Below are positions 26,599-37,200 of a stretch of DNA of 64,000 nt, one piece after another. The position numbers and the translations under genes were made by a program. Each line of letters begins with the position of its first letter. The stretch's first letter is position 1. The notes beneath the pieces were generated by a model. That model was not told the origin of the DNA and ran no database searches. It saw only the letters and a list, made by a program, of their open reading frames with translations. The DNA comes from Agromyces fucosus. GTDB taxonomy: Bacteria > Actinomycetota > Actinomycetes > Actinomycetales > Microbacteriaceae. The DNA lies in assembly GCF_004134865.1 (NCBI RefSeq), contig NZ_SDPO01000003.1, positions 558,001 to 622,000 on the forward strand, given 5' to 3'.

Positions 26599-27930
26599 AT
26601 GGAACAGATCACCACCCGCCGATGGGCGCGACTCGGAGCCGTCGTCGGCACCGGCGCACTGCTCGTCGGAGTGCTCGCAGGCTGCAGTGCCGCAGCTCCG
26701 GGCGCCGACAGCGGCTCGACCGACACCGACGCGGCGCTCGAAGAAGACGTCACGCTCACCTGGTGGACCTGGAGCGACAGCACCCAGGAGCAGGCCGACG
26801 CCATCTCGGAGAAGTACCCGAACGTCACGTTCGACGTCGTCAAGCTCGAGAACCCCGACGCCGTCGTCACGAAGCTGCAGAACGCGATCAAGGCGGGCAA
26901 GGGCGCGCCCGACATCGTGCCGGTCGAGTACCAGACCATGCCGCAGCTCACCCTCGGCGGCGCGCTCGCCGATCTCACGCCCTACGGTCTCGACGAGTAC
27001 GAAGACGCCTTCACCGCGTCGACGTGGAACTCCGTCAACGTGCAGGACCAGCTCGTGGGCCTGCCCGGCGACTCGGGCCCCATGGTCATGATCTACAACA
27101 CGGCCCTGTACGAGAAGGCGGGCATCACCGAGGCGCCCACGACGTGGGACGAGTTCGCGACGGCGTCGGCGGCGATCCACGCCGCCGACCCCGAGGCCTA
27201 CATCGCGAACAGCGGCGACGCGGGCTTCTTCACCAGCATGATCTGGGCGTCGGGCGGTCAGCCGTTCACGACCGACGGCGAGAACGTCACGATCGACCTG
27301 CAGGACGAGGGCACCAAGAAGTTCTCCGATTTCTGGAGCGAGCGACTGAACAACGGCGAACTCTCGGGCCTCGCGACCTGGTCGGACGAGTGGACGAAGG
27401 CGCTCACGCAGGACAAGCTCGGCACCCTGCTGATGGGCTCGTGGATGATCAGCGGCGGCATGGAGGACTACGGCCCCGCGGGCCGGTTCAAGGTCGCTCC
27501 GATGCCGACGTGGGACGGTCAGCCGGCTTCGGCCGAGAACGGCGGCAGCGGTCTCTCCGTCACCTCGCAGAGCGAGCACAAGGCGGCCGCGGCCGGCATC
27601 CTCAAGTACCTCGCCGAGGGCGAGGGCCGTGAGCTGCTGAACGCGAACGGATTCCCGTCGACCATCGCCGACCTCGAGAACCCCGAGTGGCTCGACTACC
27701 CGTTCCCCGGATACAGCGACCAGCCCGCCAACCAGGTCGGTGCCGCCTCGGCCGCCTCGGTCATCTCGGGATGGCAGTACCTGCCCTATCAGGGCTACGC
27801 CAACAACGTCTTCTCCGACTCGGTCGGCAAGGCGCTCGGCTCCGGAGGCGACCTGAACGAGGCGCTCCTCGCCTGGCAGGACACCCTCGTCGAGTACGGC
27901 AACGAGCAGGGCTTCTCGGTCAACGAGTAG
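26599..27930 (+). CDS. Sugar ABC transporter substrate-binding lipoprotein
   Basis: A 443-residue extracellular binding protein (family 1, MalE-like) that catches the sugar and delivers it to the two permeases upstream. The signal peptide ends in the lipobox LAGC with C29 as the lipid-bearing residue; an Ala/Ser/Asp-rich linker follows. Motifs such as TLTWWTWSD (first strand), GLPGDSGPMVMIYNTALYEK and the hinge region are typical. GAAAGGGA (26581-26588) gives a good ribosome site. The hairpin after its stop probably limits read-through, keeping the binding protein more abundant than the GH35 enzyme. Confidence 0.93.
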   Translation: MEQITTRRWARLGAVVGTGALLVGVLAGCSAAAPGADSGSTDTDAALEEDVTLTWWTWSDSTQEQADAISEKYPNVTFDVVKLENPDAVVTKLQNAIKAGKGAPDIVPVEYQTMPQLTLGGALADLTPYGLDEYEDAFTASTWNSVNVQDQLVGLPGDSGPMVMIYNTALYEKAGITEAPTTWDEFATASAAIHAADPEAYIANSGDAGFFTSMIWASGGQPFTTDGENVTIDLQDEGTKKFSDFWSERLNNGELSGLATWSDEWTKALTQDKLGTLLMGSWMISGGMEDYGPAGRFKVAPMPTWDGQPASAENGGSGLSVTSQSEHKAAAAGILKYLAEGEGRELLNANGFPSTIADLENPEWLDYPFPGYSDQPANQVGAASAASVISGWQYLPYQGYANNVFSDSVGKALGSGGDLNEALLAWQDTLVEYGNEQGFSVNE

Positions 27931-27948
27931 CACCGACGCACCACTCCG

Positions 27949-27979
27949 CGGGGCAGTCGCCGTCACGGCGACTGCCCCG
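27949..27979 (+). terminator. Hairpin between the binding-protein and GH35 genes
   Basis: Arms CGGGGCAGTCGCCG and its complement (14 bp) with a TCA loop and no T-run. Likely an internal attenuator or 3'-end stabiliser inside the operon. Confidence 0.65.
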
Positions 27980-28007
27980 TGGTCCGATCTCGACACAGGA
28001 CCAGGCA

Positions 28008-29771
28008 ATGCCCACCTTCTCCATCGGTGACACCGACTTCCTCCTCGACGGCGCCCGGCATCGCGTGCTCGCCGGCGCGCTGCACTACTTCCGGGTGCAC
28101 CCCGACCAGTGGAGCGATCGCATCCGCAAGGCCCGCCTCATGGGCCTCAACACCATCGAGACGTACGTGCCGTGGAACGAGCACTCCCCGACTCGGGGCG
28201 AGTTCCAGACCTCCGGCCGGCTCGACCTGGCACGCTTCCTCGACCTCGTGCACGCCGAGGGCATGCACGCGATCGTGCGCCCCGGGCCCTACATCTGCGC
28301 CGAATGGCACGACGGCGGCCTGCCCTCCTGGCTCGTGGCCGACGAGGGCGTGGTGCTGCGTTCGCACGACGCCGGCTACCTCGAGGCCGTGGACGAGTAC
28401 CTCGATGCCGTCTACGAGATCGTGCGCCCGCGGCAGGTGCAGCACGAAGGGCCCGTGATCCTCGTGCAGATCGAGAACGAGTACGGCGCGTACGGCGCCG
28501 ACAAGGACTACCTGCGCCACCTCACCCGGCTGACGCGCGAACGGGGCATCGACGTGCCGCTGACGACGGTCGACCAGCCGCTCGAGCAGATGCTCGAGCG
28601 CGGCAGCCTCGACGAGCTGCACCGCACCGGGTCCTTCGGCTCGCGCGTGGGGGAGCGGCTCGCGACCCTGCGGCGGCACCAGCCGACCGGTCCGCTCATG
28701 TGCTCCGAGTTCTGGTGCGGATGGTTCGACAGCTGGGGTGAGATCCACCACACGACCTCGGCGGAGGAGTCGGCTCGCGAGCTCGACGAGCTGCTCGCGG
28801 CCGGGGCATCCGTCAACGTCTACATGTTCCACGGCGGCACGAACTTCGGGTTCACCGCGGGCGCGAACGACAAGGGCACCTACCGCCCGATCGCGACGTC
28901 GTACGACTACGACGCCCCGCTCGCCGAAGACGGCACCCCCACCGAGAAGTTCTGGCGGTTCCGCGAGGTCATCGCGAAGTACGCACCGGTTCCCGATGAG
29001 CGTCCGGCAGAGCGAGCGGATGCCCCGGCGCTCGAGGTCCGGCTCGACCGGAGTGCCTCGCTGTGGTCGGTCCCGATCGTCGCCGCGCACGCGTTCGAAC
29101 ATCTCCCCACCGCCGCGGAGTTCGGGTCGACGCGCGGCTTCACGTGCTACTCCACCCGCATCGAGCACGGGGGCCTCCTCTCGTTCGGCCACGTGCGCGA
29201 TCGCGCGCTGGTGTACCTCGACGGAGCACTGGTCGGCACGCTCGACCGCGAACTCCACGAGCGGATGCTGCCGCTGCCCGAGGACGCGCGGGGCGAGCTC
29301 ACCGTGCTCGTCGAGAACCTCGGCGGCGTCAACTACGGAACGCGGCTCGGCGAGGCGAAGGGGCTCATCGCGCCCGCGACGCTCGACGGCGCGCCGCTGA
29401 CCAAGTGGTCGGCCGGATCCGTCGTGCTCGACGATCTCGCGCCGATCCGTGCCGTGCTCGCGGCCGGGAGGCCGGATATCTCGAGCGTGCCCATGCCGCT
29501 GTCGGGCCCGGTGTTCGCGAGCGGGACCTTCACGCTCGACCGGGCGACGGACCTGCAGCTCGCGCTGCCGGGCTGGTCGAAGGGCGTCGTGTGGGTGAAC
29601 GGCACGAACCTCGGCCGGTACTGGAACCGCGGTCCGCAGCTCACCCTGTTCGTGCCCGCGCCGGTCGTGCGGGCCGGCGAGAACGAGCTCATCGTGTTCG
29701 AGACGCTCGGCGCCGCCTCGGCGACGGTGCGGTTCGTCGAGCGGCCCGAGCTCGGCCAGACCGAAGCGTGA
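28008..29771 (+). CDS. Beta-galactosidase, glycoside hydrolase family 35
   Basis: A 587-residue enzyme that splits terminal beta-galactose from oligosaccharides. The GH35 barrel (residues 1-330) has the acid/base in QIENEYG (E158) and the nucleophile in CSEFWCGWFDSWG (E234), plus the family motif RPGPYICAEWHDGGLPSWL (about 88-106) and YMFHGGTNFGF. The C-terminal part contains jelly-roll domains ending with GVVWVNGTNLGRYWN. No signal peptide, so it acts on imported sugar. AGGA (27996-27999) precedes the ATG. It probably belongs to the ABC operon. Confidence 0.93.
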   Translation: MPTFSIGDTDFLLDGARHRVLAGALHYFRVHPDQWSDRIRKARLMGLNTIETYVPWNEHSPTRGEFQTSGRLDLARFLDLVHAEGMHAIVRPGPYICAEWHDGGLPSWLVADEGVVLRSHDAGYLEAVDEYLDAVYEIVRPRQVQHEGPVILVQIENEYGAYGADKDYLRHLTRLTRERGIDVPLTTVDQPLEQMLERGSLDELHRTGSFGSRVGERLATLRRHQPTGPLMCSEFWCGWFDSWGEIHHTTSAEESARELDELLAAGASVNVYMFHGGTNFGFTAGANDKGTYRPIATSYDYDAPLAEDGTPTEKFWRFREVIAKYAPVPDERPAERADAPALEVRLDRSASLWSVPIVAAHAFEHLPTAAEFGSTRGFTCYSTRIEHGGLLSFGHVRDRALVYLDGALVGTLDRELHERMLPLPEDARGELTVLVENLGGVNYGTRLGEAKGLIAPATLDGAPLTKWSAGSVVLDDLAPIRAVLAAGRPDISSVPMPLSGPVFASGTFTLDRATDLQLALPGWSKGVVWVNGTNLGRYWNRGPQLTLFVPAPVVRAGENELIVFETLGAASATVRFVERPELGQTEA

Positions 29772-29869
29772 TCACGCTCGCGAGCGATCGGCTGCGGACG
29801 GCTCGGCCGCGGTGCCCGCGCGAGGCGTCCCGGTGGCGGCCGTGGTCGCCCTGGTCGCCGCGTTCGGCG

Positions 29870-30937
29870 TCAGGCGCTCGGCACCGGCCCGCTGCGCACC
29901 GGCCCGGTGCTGTCGCGCACCACGAGGTGCGTCGGAATGAGGACCTTCCTCCTCGTGTCGGGCGCGCCGTCGATGAGCGAGAGCAGCAGCGACGTGGCAT
30001 TGCGGCCGACCTGGTCGAAGTTCTGGTGCACGGTCGTGAGGGCGGGCCAGGACACGGCGGCCTCCTCGGCGTCGTCGAAGCCGACCACGCTGACGTCCTC
30101 GGGCACGCGCAATCCGCGTTCGCGGATCGCATGGATCACGCCGAGCGCCATCTGGTCGTTGCCGGCGAAGACGGCGGTGGGCGGCGGTCCGTCGGCGAAG
30201 AGCTCGCGGGTCAGGGCGAGTGCCGACTGCGCGCTCCAGTCGCCGACGAGCACGGGGCGGGCCTCGAGGCCGGCCTCGGCCATCGTCGTGCGATACGTCT
30301 CGGCACGCCGTCGCGCCGAGAAGGAGATCTCAGGGCCAGAGACGTGCACGATGTCACGATGGCCGAGATCCAGCAGATGCCGCACGGCGAGCCCGGAGCC
30401 CTGCTCCTGGTCGGTGTCGACGATCGTGTACGGCAGCATGGCGTCGGAGTCGACGATCACGAGCGGCAGCCCCAGCGTGACCTTGAGCTCGTCGAGCGAG
30501 CCGACTTCGGCCGACATGACGAGGATGATGCCGTCGACGGCCTGCTCCTCGAGACGGCTGAAGGCACCCGCGACGTCGAGCTTGGTCGGGTCGGTGACGG
30601 GCAGCAGCGTCGTCGTGTACCCGGCCTTCTCGGATGCCTCGGCGACGGCGTTGAGCGTCTGCTCGTTGCCGAGCGTCGCCAAGTTGAACGTGACGAATCC
30701 GATGCTGCGGAACTTGCCCGACTTGAGGTTCCTCGCCGCGCTGTTCGGGCGGTACCCGAGCGCCTGGATCGATTCGAGCACGCGATCGCGAGTCGTCGGT
30801 CGCACATTCGTCTGGCCGTTCGCAACGCGCGAGACGGTCTGCGCGGAGACGCCGGCGTGCGCGGCGACGTCGTAGATCGAGGCGCGCCCCTTGGGCTGCG
30901 ACCCGGGTTCGGACGGAGTGTTCGATGCCGGCGTCAT
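29870..30937 (-). CDS. LacI-family transcriptional repressor
   Basis: A 355-residue regulator. The helix-turn-helix (SIYDVAAHAGVSAQTVSRVA, about residues 19-38) and hinge helix (YRPNSAARNLKSG) are intact, followed by a periplasmic-binding-type sugar domain (about 75-350) with AVFAGNDQMALG and VVGFDD. It sits between the GH35 and GH36 genes. Its own start region contains operator site C, which suggests self-control; the same element occurs at the ABC and GH5 promoters. The inducer is probably a galactoside (inference). Confidence 0.92.
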   Translation of the reverse strand: MTPASNTPSEPGSQPKGRASIYDVAAHAGVSAQTVSRVANGQTNVRPTTRDRVLESIQALGYRPNSAARNLKSGKFRSIGFVTFNLATLGNEQTLNAVAEASEKAGYTTTLLPVTDPTKLDVAGAFSRLEEQAVDGIILVMSAEVGSLDELKVTLGLPLVIVDSDAMLPYTIVDTDQEQGSGLAVRHLLDLGHRDIVHVSGPEISFSARRRAETYRTTMAEAGLEARPVLVGDWSAQSALALTRELFADGPPPTAVFAGNDQMALGVIHAIRERGLRVPEDVSVVGFDDAEEAAVSWPALTTVHQNFDQVGRNATSLLLSLIDGAPDTRRKVLIPTHLVVRDSTGPVRSGPVPSA

Positions 30938-30950
30938 GGTAACGCAAACA
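30937..30950. promoter_or_regulatory. Putative LacI-family operator, site C
   Basis: TGGTAACGCAAACA on the plus strand (TGTTTGCGTTACCA on the minus). It overlaps the first base of the lacI start codon and lies in the divergent gap before the GH36 gene, so it could control both. TATTGT, overlapping it on the minus strand, may be the lacI -10 box. Confidence 0.65.
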
Positions 30951-30986
30951 ATACCCCGTGGCATCCGTTGGAAGGAATCTTGAGAC

Positions 30987-33215
30987 ATGACTGACACCCC
31001 CGACTTCGGCGTGGTGATGCGGGCCGGCGGCGTCTCCCTCGTACTCGACCTCGGCGATCGCGGACTGCCGGCGATCGTGCACTGGGGTGCCGACTGCGGA
31101 GACCTCGATGCTCGCGGCTTCGCCGGGCTCGCGGTGACGGGCGTGCTGCCGGTCGCGGCCAGTGAAGTGGACGTTCCCGTGCGCATCTCGATGCTCCCCG
31201 AGCACGCTCGCGGCTGGATGGGACGCCCTGGCCTCAGCGGTTCGCGCGCCGGCGCGGCCTGGTCTCCGCTCTGGCGCACCGTGACGATGGCGCTCGACGG
31301 GGTGCCCCTCGGGATGCCCCTCGACGGGGCATCCGATGGCGGTGTCGTGAACCATGGCGCCGGCACGCTCGTCGTCGATGCCGTCGACGAGGTCGCCGAG
31401 CTCGCGCTCACCCTCACCGTCGAGCTCGGCGTGTCGGGCATCGTCCGCACCCGCGCCGCGGTGCGGAACCTCGGCGCCGAGGTCTACCAGCTCGACGACC
31501 TCCTGCTCTGCCTGCCGACGCCGGCGATCGCGAGCGAGGTGCTCGACTTCGCCGGACGCTGGGGTGGCGAGCGAGCCCCGCAACGACGCGCGGTGAACGT
31601 CGGCGCGCACCGGCGCGAGAGTCGTCGCGGTCGCACTGGACTCGACGCGGCGACGATCCTCTCGGTCGGAACGCCGGGCTTCGGGTTCGCCGGTGGCGAG
31701 GTGTGGGGCGTCCACACGGCATGGTCGGGCAACCACGTGCACCAGGTCGAACGTGTGCTGAGTGGTGAGCAGCTGCTCGGCGGCGGCGAGCTGCTGCTGC
31801 CCGGCGAGGTCCGCCTCGCGCAGGGGGAGTCCTACGAGAGCCCCTGGGTGTACGGCATCTACGGCGCAGGTCTCGACGATTCGGCCCGGCGGATGCATCG
31901 CCACCTGCGGGCCCGCCCGCAGCACCCCCGCTCGCCGCGCCCGGTCACGCTCAACGTGTGGGAGGCGGTGTACTTCGACCACGACCTCGACACGCTCCTG
32001 GCCCTCGCCGAGAAGGCGGCCGACGTCGGCATCGAACGCTTCGTGCTCGACGACGGATGGTTCGGCGGACGCCGCAGCGATCGTGCGGGTCTCGGCGACT
32101 GGACCGTTTCGGACGCGGTGTGGCCCGACGGCCTGCACCCGCTCGTCGACCGCGTCCGCGGGCTCGGCATGCAGTTCGGGCTCTGGTTCGAGCCCGAGAT
32201 GGTGAGCATGGACTCCGACCTCGCGCGGGCCCACCCCGAGTGGATCATGGCCACCGGCGACCGGCTGCCCGTGGAGTCGCGGCACCAGCAGGTGCTGAAC
32301 CTCGGCATCCCCGAGGCGTACGACCACGTCCGCGACGCCATGTGCGCGATCCTCGACGAGTACGACATCGCGTACCTCAAGTGGGATCACAACCGCGACC
32401 TCGTCGACGCCGGCACGCAGCCGCTCGGCCGCCCCGGGGTACATGAGCAGACGCTCGCGTACTACCGGCTCGTCGACGAGCTGAAGGCGCGCTACCCCGA
32501 GCTCGAGATCGAGTCGTGCTCGTCGGGCGGCGGTCGCGTCGACCTCGCGGCGCTCGAGCGCACCGACCGCGTCTGGGTCTCCGACAACAACGACCCGATC
32601 GACCGCCAGCAGATCAACCGGTGGACGACCCAGCTCGTGCCGCCCGAGCTGATGGGCAACCACATCGCCTCGGGCGCCTCGCACACGACGAACCGGCTTC
32701 ACGCGCTCTCCTTCCGCGCGATCACGGCGCTGTTCGGGCACCTCGGGGTGGAGTGGGACCTGCGGCACGCGAGCGAGGCCGAGCTCGCCGAGCTCAGCGG
32801 ATGGATCGAACTGCACCGGGCGAACCGCGAGCTGCTGCACGGCGGCGAGCTCGTGCGCCTCGACCACCCCGACGCCTCGCTGTCGCTGAACGGCGTCGTC
32901 GCGGCCGACGGGTCCGCCGGCCTCTTCGCGTTCGTATCGCTGTCGCGCGCGCCGGTGGCGAGCCCCGGACGCATCCGGCTTCCGCGCCTGCTCCCGTCGG
33001 CACGGTACCGGGTCGAGCCCCTGCTCGTCGGCGGGCTCCCGCACGGGGCCGACACCGCGCCGTGGTGGGAGCTCGGACCGGTCGAGCTGAGCGGGGCGGT
33101 GCTCGGCTCCGTCGGCCTGGTGATGCCGGCGCTCCGGCCCGAGCAGGCGGTGCTGCTCCGCGCCGAGCGGGCCGACGAGGTCGACGGGGGCACCAGCGGC
33201 AGCCGCACCGCGTGA
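30987..33215 (+). CDS. Alpha-galactosidase, glycoside hydrolase family 36
   Basis: A 742-residue enzyme that removes alpha-galactose from raffinose-type sugars or galactomannan fragments. After an N-terminal beta-sandwich (about 1-310) the catalytic barrel carries nucleophile D467 in YLKWDHNRD and acid/base D533 in WVSDNNDP; ESCSSGGGRVD and FVLDDGWFGGRR are GH36 signatures. No signal peptide. GAAGGAA lies upstream (30970-30976). The stop overlaps the GTG start of the EamA transporter gene. Confidence 0.93.
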   Translation: MTDTPDFGVVMRAGGVSLVLDLGDRGLPAIVHWGADCGDLDARGFAGLAVTGVLPVAASEVDVPVRISMLPEHARGWMGRPGLSGSRAGAAWSPLWRTVTMALDGVPLGMPLDGASDGGVVNHGAGTLVVDAVDEVAELALTLTVELGVSGIVRTRAAVRNLGAEVYQLDDLLLCLPTPAIASEVLDFAGRWGGERAPQRRAVNVGAHRRESRRGRTGLDAATILSVGTPGFGFAGGEVWGVHTAWSGNHVHQVERVLSGEQLLGGGELLLPGEVRLAQGESYESPWVYGIYGAGLDDSARRMHRHLRARPQHPRSPRPVTLNVWEAVYFDHDLDTLLALAEKAADVGIERFVLDDGWFGGRRSDRAGLGDWTVSDAVWPDGLHPLVDRVRGLGMQFGLWFEPEMVSMDSDLARAHPEWIMATGDRLPVESRHQQVLNLGIPEAYDHVRDAMCAILDEYDIAYLKWDHNRDLVDAGTQPLGRPGVHEQTLAYYRLVDELKARYPELEIESCSSGGGRVDLAALERTDRVWVSDNNDPIDRQQINRWTTQLVPPELMGNHIASGASHTTNRLHALSFRAITALFGHLGVEWDLRHASEAELAELSGWIELHRANRELLHGGELVRLDHPDASLSLNGVVAADGSAGLFAFVSLSRAPVASPGRIRLPRLLPSARYRVEPLLVGGLPHGADTAPWWELGPVELSGAVLGSVGLVMPALRPEQAVLLRAERADEVDGGTSGSRTA

Positions 33216-34057
33216 GCAGCGGCATCCTGCTCGCCGTCCTCGGCGCCGCGCTGCTGCACGGCAGCTGGAACGCGATCGCCAAGGCGATCCCGGCCCGGCT
33301 CGTCTCGTCGGCGCTGATCGGACTCGTCTACTTGGCGGCGGGGGCGGTCGGATGCATCGTCTTCCCGTTCCCGCCGGAGGCGGTCTGGCCGTACCTCCTC
33401 ATCTCGGCCGCCGTGCAGACGCTCTACCTCGTGCTCCTGACGGCGGCCTACGCGAAGTCGGAGTTCGGCCGCACGTATCCGCTGACCCGCGGCATCGCCG
33501 TGCTCGGCATCACGCTGATCTCCACGACGTTCCTCGGCGAGCGCATGACCCCGGCCCAGATCATCGGGGTCGCGGTCGTGGCGATCGCGTTGTTCGCGCT
33601 GTCGTGGTCGCCCGCGGGCCGGGGCGGGAAGGCCGGAACCCTGATGGCGGTCGCCGTCGGCATCACGATCACCGCCTACTCGGTGATCGACGGCATCGGC
33701 GTCCGCCTCTCGGGCGAGCCGTTCGGCTACGCGTCATGGCTGTTCCTCATGCAGGGCGTCTCGATCCCGCTCGTCTGCTTCCTCCTGGAACGCGATCGGC
33801 GCGGGATGCTCCGGGGCATGCGCGAGCACGCGCCGATGGGTGCGCTCGGCGGCATCCTCTCGCTCACCGCGTACACGATCGTCGTCTGGGCGCAGTCGCT
33901 CGCGCCGCTCGCGATGGTCTCGGCCCTGCGCGAGACCGGAGTGCTCGCAGCCGGCGTGATCGGCTACTTCGTGTTCCGCGAGCCGTTCAGCAGGTGGCGG
34001 CTCACGGCGACCGTCTGCGCGGTTTCGGGGATCGTCGCGATCCGGCTCGGCGGGTGA
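33212..34057 (+). CDS. EamA/DMT-superfamily transporter
   Basis: A 281-residue membrane protein with about ten helices in two EamA repeats. Seen: SGILLAVLGAALLHGSWNAI as helix 1, and GRTYPLTRGIAVLGITLIS in helix 4. The GTG start overlaps the alpha-galactosidase stop (GTGA), so it is cotranscribed and probably exports or imports a sugar or product of that pathway, though drug/metabolite transporters of this family rarely have known substrates. It ends the carbohydrate region. Confidence 0.82.
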   Translation: MSSGILLAVLGAALLHGSWNAIAKAIPARLVSSALIGLVYLAAGAVGCIVFPFPPEAVWPYLLISAAVQTLYLVLLTAAYAKSEFGRTYPLTRGIAVLGITLISTTFLGERMTPAQIIGVAVVAIALFALSWSPAGRGGKAGTLMAVAVGITITAYSVIDGIGVRLSGEPFGYASWLFLMQGVSIPLVCFLLERDRRGMLRGMREHAPMGALGGILSLTAYTIVVWAQSLAPLAMVSALRETGVLAAGVIGYFVFREPFSRWRLTATVCAVSGIVAIRLGG

Positions 34058-34276
34058 CATGGCGTCGTTCGCCGTGGTCGGGCGGCGCCGCGCTGCGGCC
34101 GGTGGCCGCGCGGCGTGATCGCCCGCCGGCGGGGTGGCGGCGACAGATCACTCAGATCGCGTGAGGGACGGATCGGGGGACACCGTAGATTCTGGATCGC
34201 ACGTGGGGTGCCTCCGGGTACACCTCGTCGGACTCGTCGCGGGGGCGGCGAGGACATCCAGGTCGAAGGGGAACCG

Positions 34277-37200
34277 ATGTCACGGGTAGGCACGCAGCTG
34301 GACACGCCAAGTTCATCGTCGCGTTCAGGCTTGATGGTCGTGTTCGCGACGGTGCTCACGCTCGTCGCCGGGCTGGCGCTCGCGCCACAAGCGGCGTTCG
34401 CCGGCCCGGGGAGCCTCGTCGGCGGTGTCGTATGGGCCGACACGAACCGGGACGGCGTGCGGGATGCCGGAGAGCCGGTCCAGTCCGGGGTCCCCGTCGA
34501 GCTGCTCAGCTCGCCTGGTGGGGTGGTCGTGGCCACCACCACGACGAGCGCGGTCGGCGCGTATTCCTTCGCTGGCAGCGCCGACGGCAGCTATATCGCG
34601 CGCGTCACGGCGCCCGGTGCCTTCATCCTCCCCGCAGCGGCGACAGGGGCCAACGACTTCGTCCGGGCCGGCCAGCCGGCGGCCGGTCAGCCCGAACGGG
34701 GTGTCTCCGCGCCGTTCGCGATCGCGGGTGCCACCCAGGTCACCGCGCTGGATGCCGGCCTGCAGCCGATCGCGAGTCTCGTGGTCGAACGGCTTCCTCT
34801 GGCCAACGCCTGCGACGGCTTTGCGCTGACGGGGGCGCCTCCGTTCAATGCCACCGACGCGCCCGGCAAGGACACCGGCACGAGCAACTGCGTCGTGCGC
34901 ACCGAGAACACCGTCATGCAGCAGTACGCGGCGTCGCTCACGGGGCTGCCCAGCGGGGCATCGGTGCCGAATGTGATCATCGAGTTCACCATCGCCTCGT
35001 CGGACGGCGCGAAGCTGAAGCTGGTGGGGCCAGGCCTCGACGGCATGCCCGCGGGTTGCCTCGACGCGGCCAACGGAGCCAATCCCCCCTCATCGCGCAC
35101 GCTCAACCCCGACGGGTCGATCACCGTGCGCTGCAACTTCGGCACGATGTCGTCCAACGTCGGGGCGTTGCAGGTCTCCTACCAGTTCGCGGGGGACACG
35201 CCGATCCCGTCGCACGCGAGCATTTCGGCGCGTGCGTACGCGGCCGGCGGGCAAGCAGCTGCTTCGAACACGGTGCAGGGTCCGGTGGTCGAGGTCACAG
35301 GAACGGCGCAGTGGGATCTGAAGAAGACGGTGTACACCGGCAATGGCACGTTCAGCACGGGGCCGTCCTTCACCACGCGCACCATTGGCGGAACGCAGGT
35401 CTCGGGCTACATCATGCGGTACCAGTTCACCATCACCGATCTGCTGGCCGGAGCCGGCGGCAGCGACCTGGTGTGGCCGGTGTCATTCGTCGATGTGATG
35501 CCTGAGTTCCCGAATGCACGGATCGACGCGTGCCGCCCGACGTTCGCCCCGTGGGACCCCGTGGGCGGAACGTCAGCGTGGACACTCACCTGCCCCCCTC
35601 TGACCGAGGTGCAGGGCGCTGACGGATGGAACCTCAGCATCAAGCCCAACAACGCTGCGGCTGCCGACAGCGGTGTGGGGCACATGGTGATGGACGTGTT
35701 CATCCCCCTGGACGACATGAACCGGGCGATCGACCCGGCCTGGCAGCCGGGCGACGACACCCCCACAGGTACGTTCGACTTCGCGAACCGGGCGCAGGAC
35801 ACGGATCACTGGGCGATCAACGGTGGCGCGCTGAACTACGGCGACGGACGCGAGCCCGGCTGGAACGGCACCGGCAACAATCTCGCCGTGCGCCAATCGA
35901 ACGCGGCGCCGCCGCAGTGGGACCTGCTGAAGTACTTCGGTGGCAACCTCGTGTTCAGCACGGAGACGGTCGCAGGCGTGCGCACTGACGGGTACTTCAT
36001 GGACTACATGTTCAGAGTCACCGACCTGGCCGGTGCTGAGAACGTGGCTCCCTGGCTGGATCTTCCCGTCACATTCAAAGACCGCCTCGTCAGCCACCCC
36101 GGCGCGATGCTTCTGAGCTGCCGTGACCTGCAACCCGACGCCAACGTCGCCAGCGTGGTCTGCCCGACGAACCAGGTTCAGCCCGCCGACGGCTGGACGA
36201 TCTCGGCGACGCCGAATCGGCGGGGCTTCGAGGGGCGGCGGATGGACTTCATCGCCCGGATCTTCATCCCGCTCGCCGAGATGCCCAGCGACCCGTGCAC
36301 CAGCAACATCACCATCGACCTCCGCAATGAGGCGGTCGGCTCCGAGAACTGGACGGTCGGCGGCCAGCCGAACAACCCGACGGGCCTCAATGGTGCACAG
36401 CCTGGCTTCGAGCCCGGGTGGGATGGCACCACCGCCACTGGCAACAACCTCGACGCGAGCAAAGTGCGGCCCGCGGCAGGCCAGTGCGGCTCGCTCGCCG
36501 GCAACAAGCAGTTCATTCGGAACGGGCATGATTTCAGCGGTAGCGCGACCTGGGGTGGCGACACCATCCTGTCGTTCGTCTCCCTTAGCGCGAACAACAA
36601 CCGCGTCAAGGTCGACGCCACCAAGATGATGCTGTGCGACGTGTTCGACGTGTCGGTGTTCGAGCTTTCAGACACTCTGCTGCCGCAGATGGGGTCCTAC
36701 CCCTCCGGGGTCAACGTCAACCCGGCGAACTACGTGATCGAGTACTCGGTCGGGCCCAACAATGTGAACACGCAGGCCGGGCCCCGCGTGAGCGGTTACT
36801 ACCCGATCGAGAGGACCTCCCTCACGGCCGCGGCGACAGACTGCCGCAACGCCGCGGGACCGTGGTCGACCAATCCGGCCGCGGACTTCGGACCGGACTG
36901 GAAGGACCACGTCAACATGGTGCGGGCCCGTCCGATCGACCCCGCCCATGTTGAGGTCGGGCCGTTCGCGGCTCACCTGTTGTTCAACCTCCAGACCCGC
37001 ACGTTCTACAACGGCGGCCCGAACGCAGGTGAGGCGATTCCATCGGGTGTTCGCCTGACCAACATCGGCGGCTGGCCGGCAGGTGTGACCGGAGCCATCT
37101 GGGGCACGGTCCCGAAGGAGATGTTCTTCACGGGCATGCAGCTCGGCGTGCAGAAGACGGTGCCGCAGGCGACGTACCTTCCGGGTGCCTCGGTGGTGTG

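Noticed and set aside
27949..27979. Hairpin after the binding-protein gene taken as the end of the operon
   Set aside because: It lacks a T-run, and the GH35 gene follows in 29 bases with no promoter that I can see, so partial read-through is more likely.
32699..34060. Minus-strand frames opposite the GH36/EamA region
   Set aside because: They show no domain and run antisense to genes with clear catalytic motifs or membrane helices.
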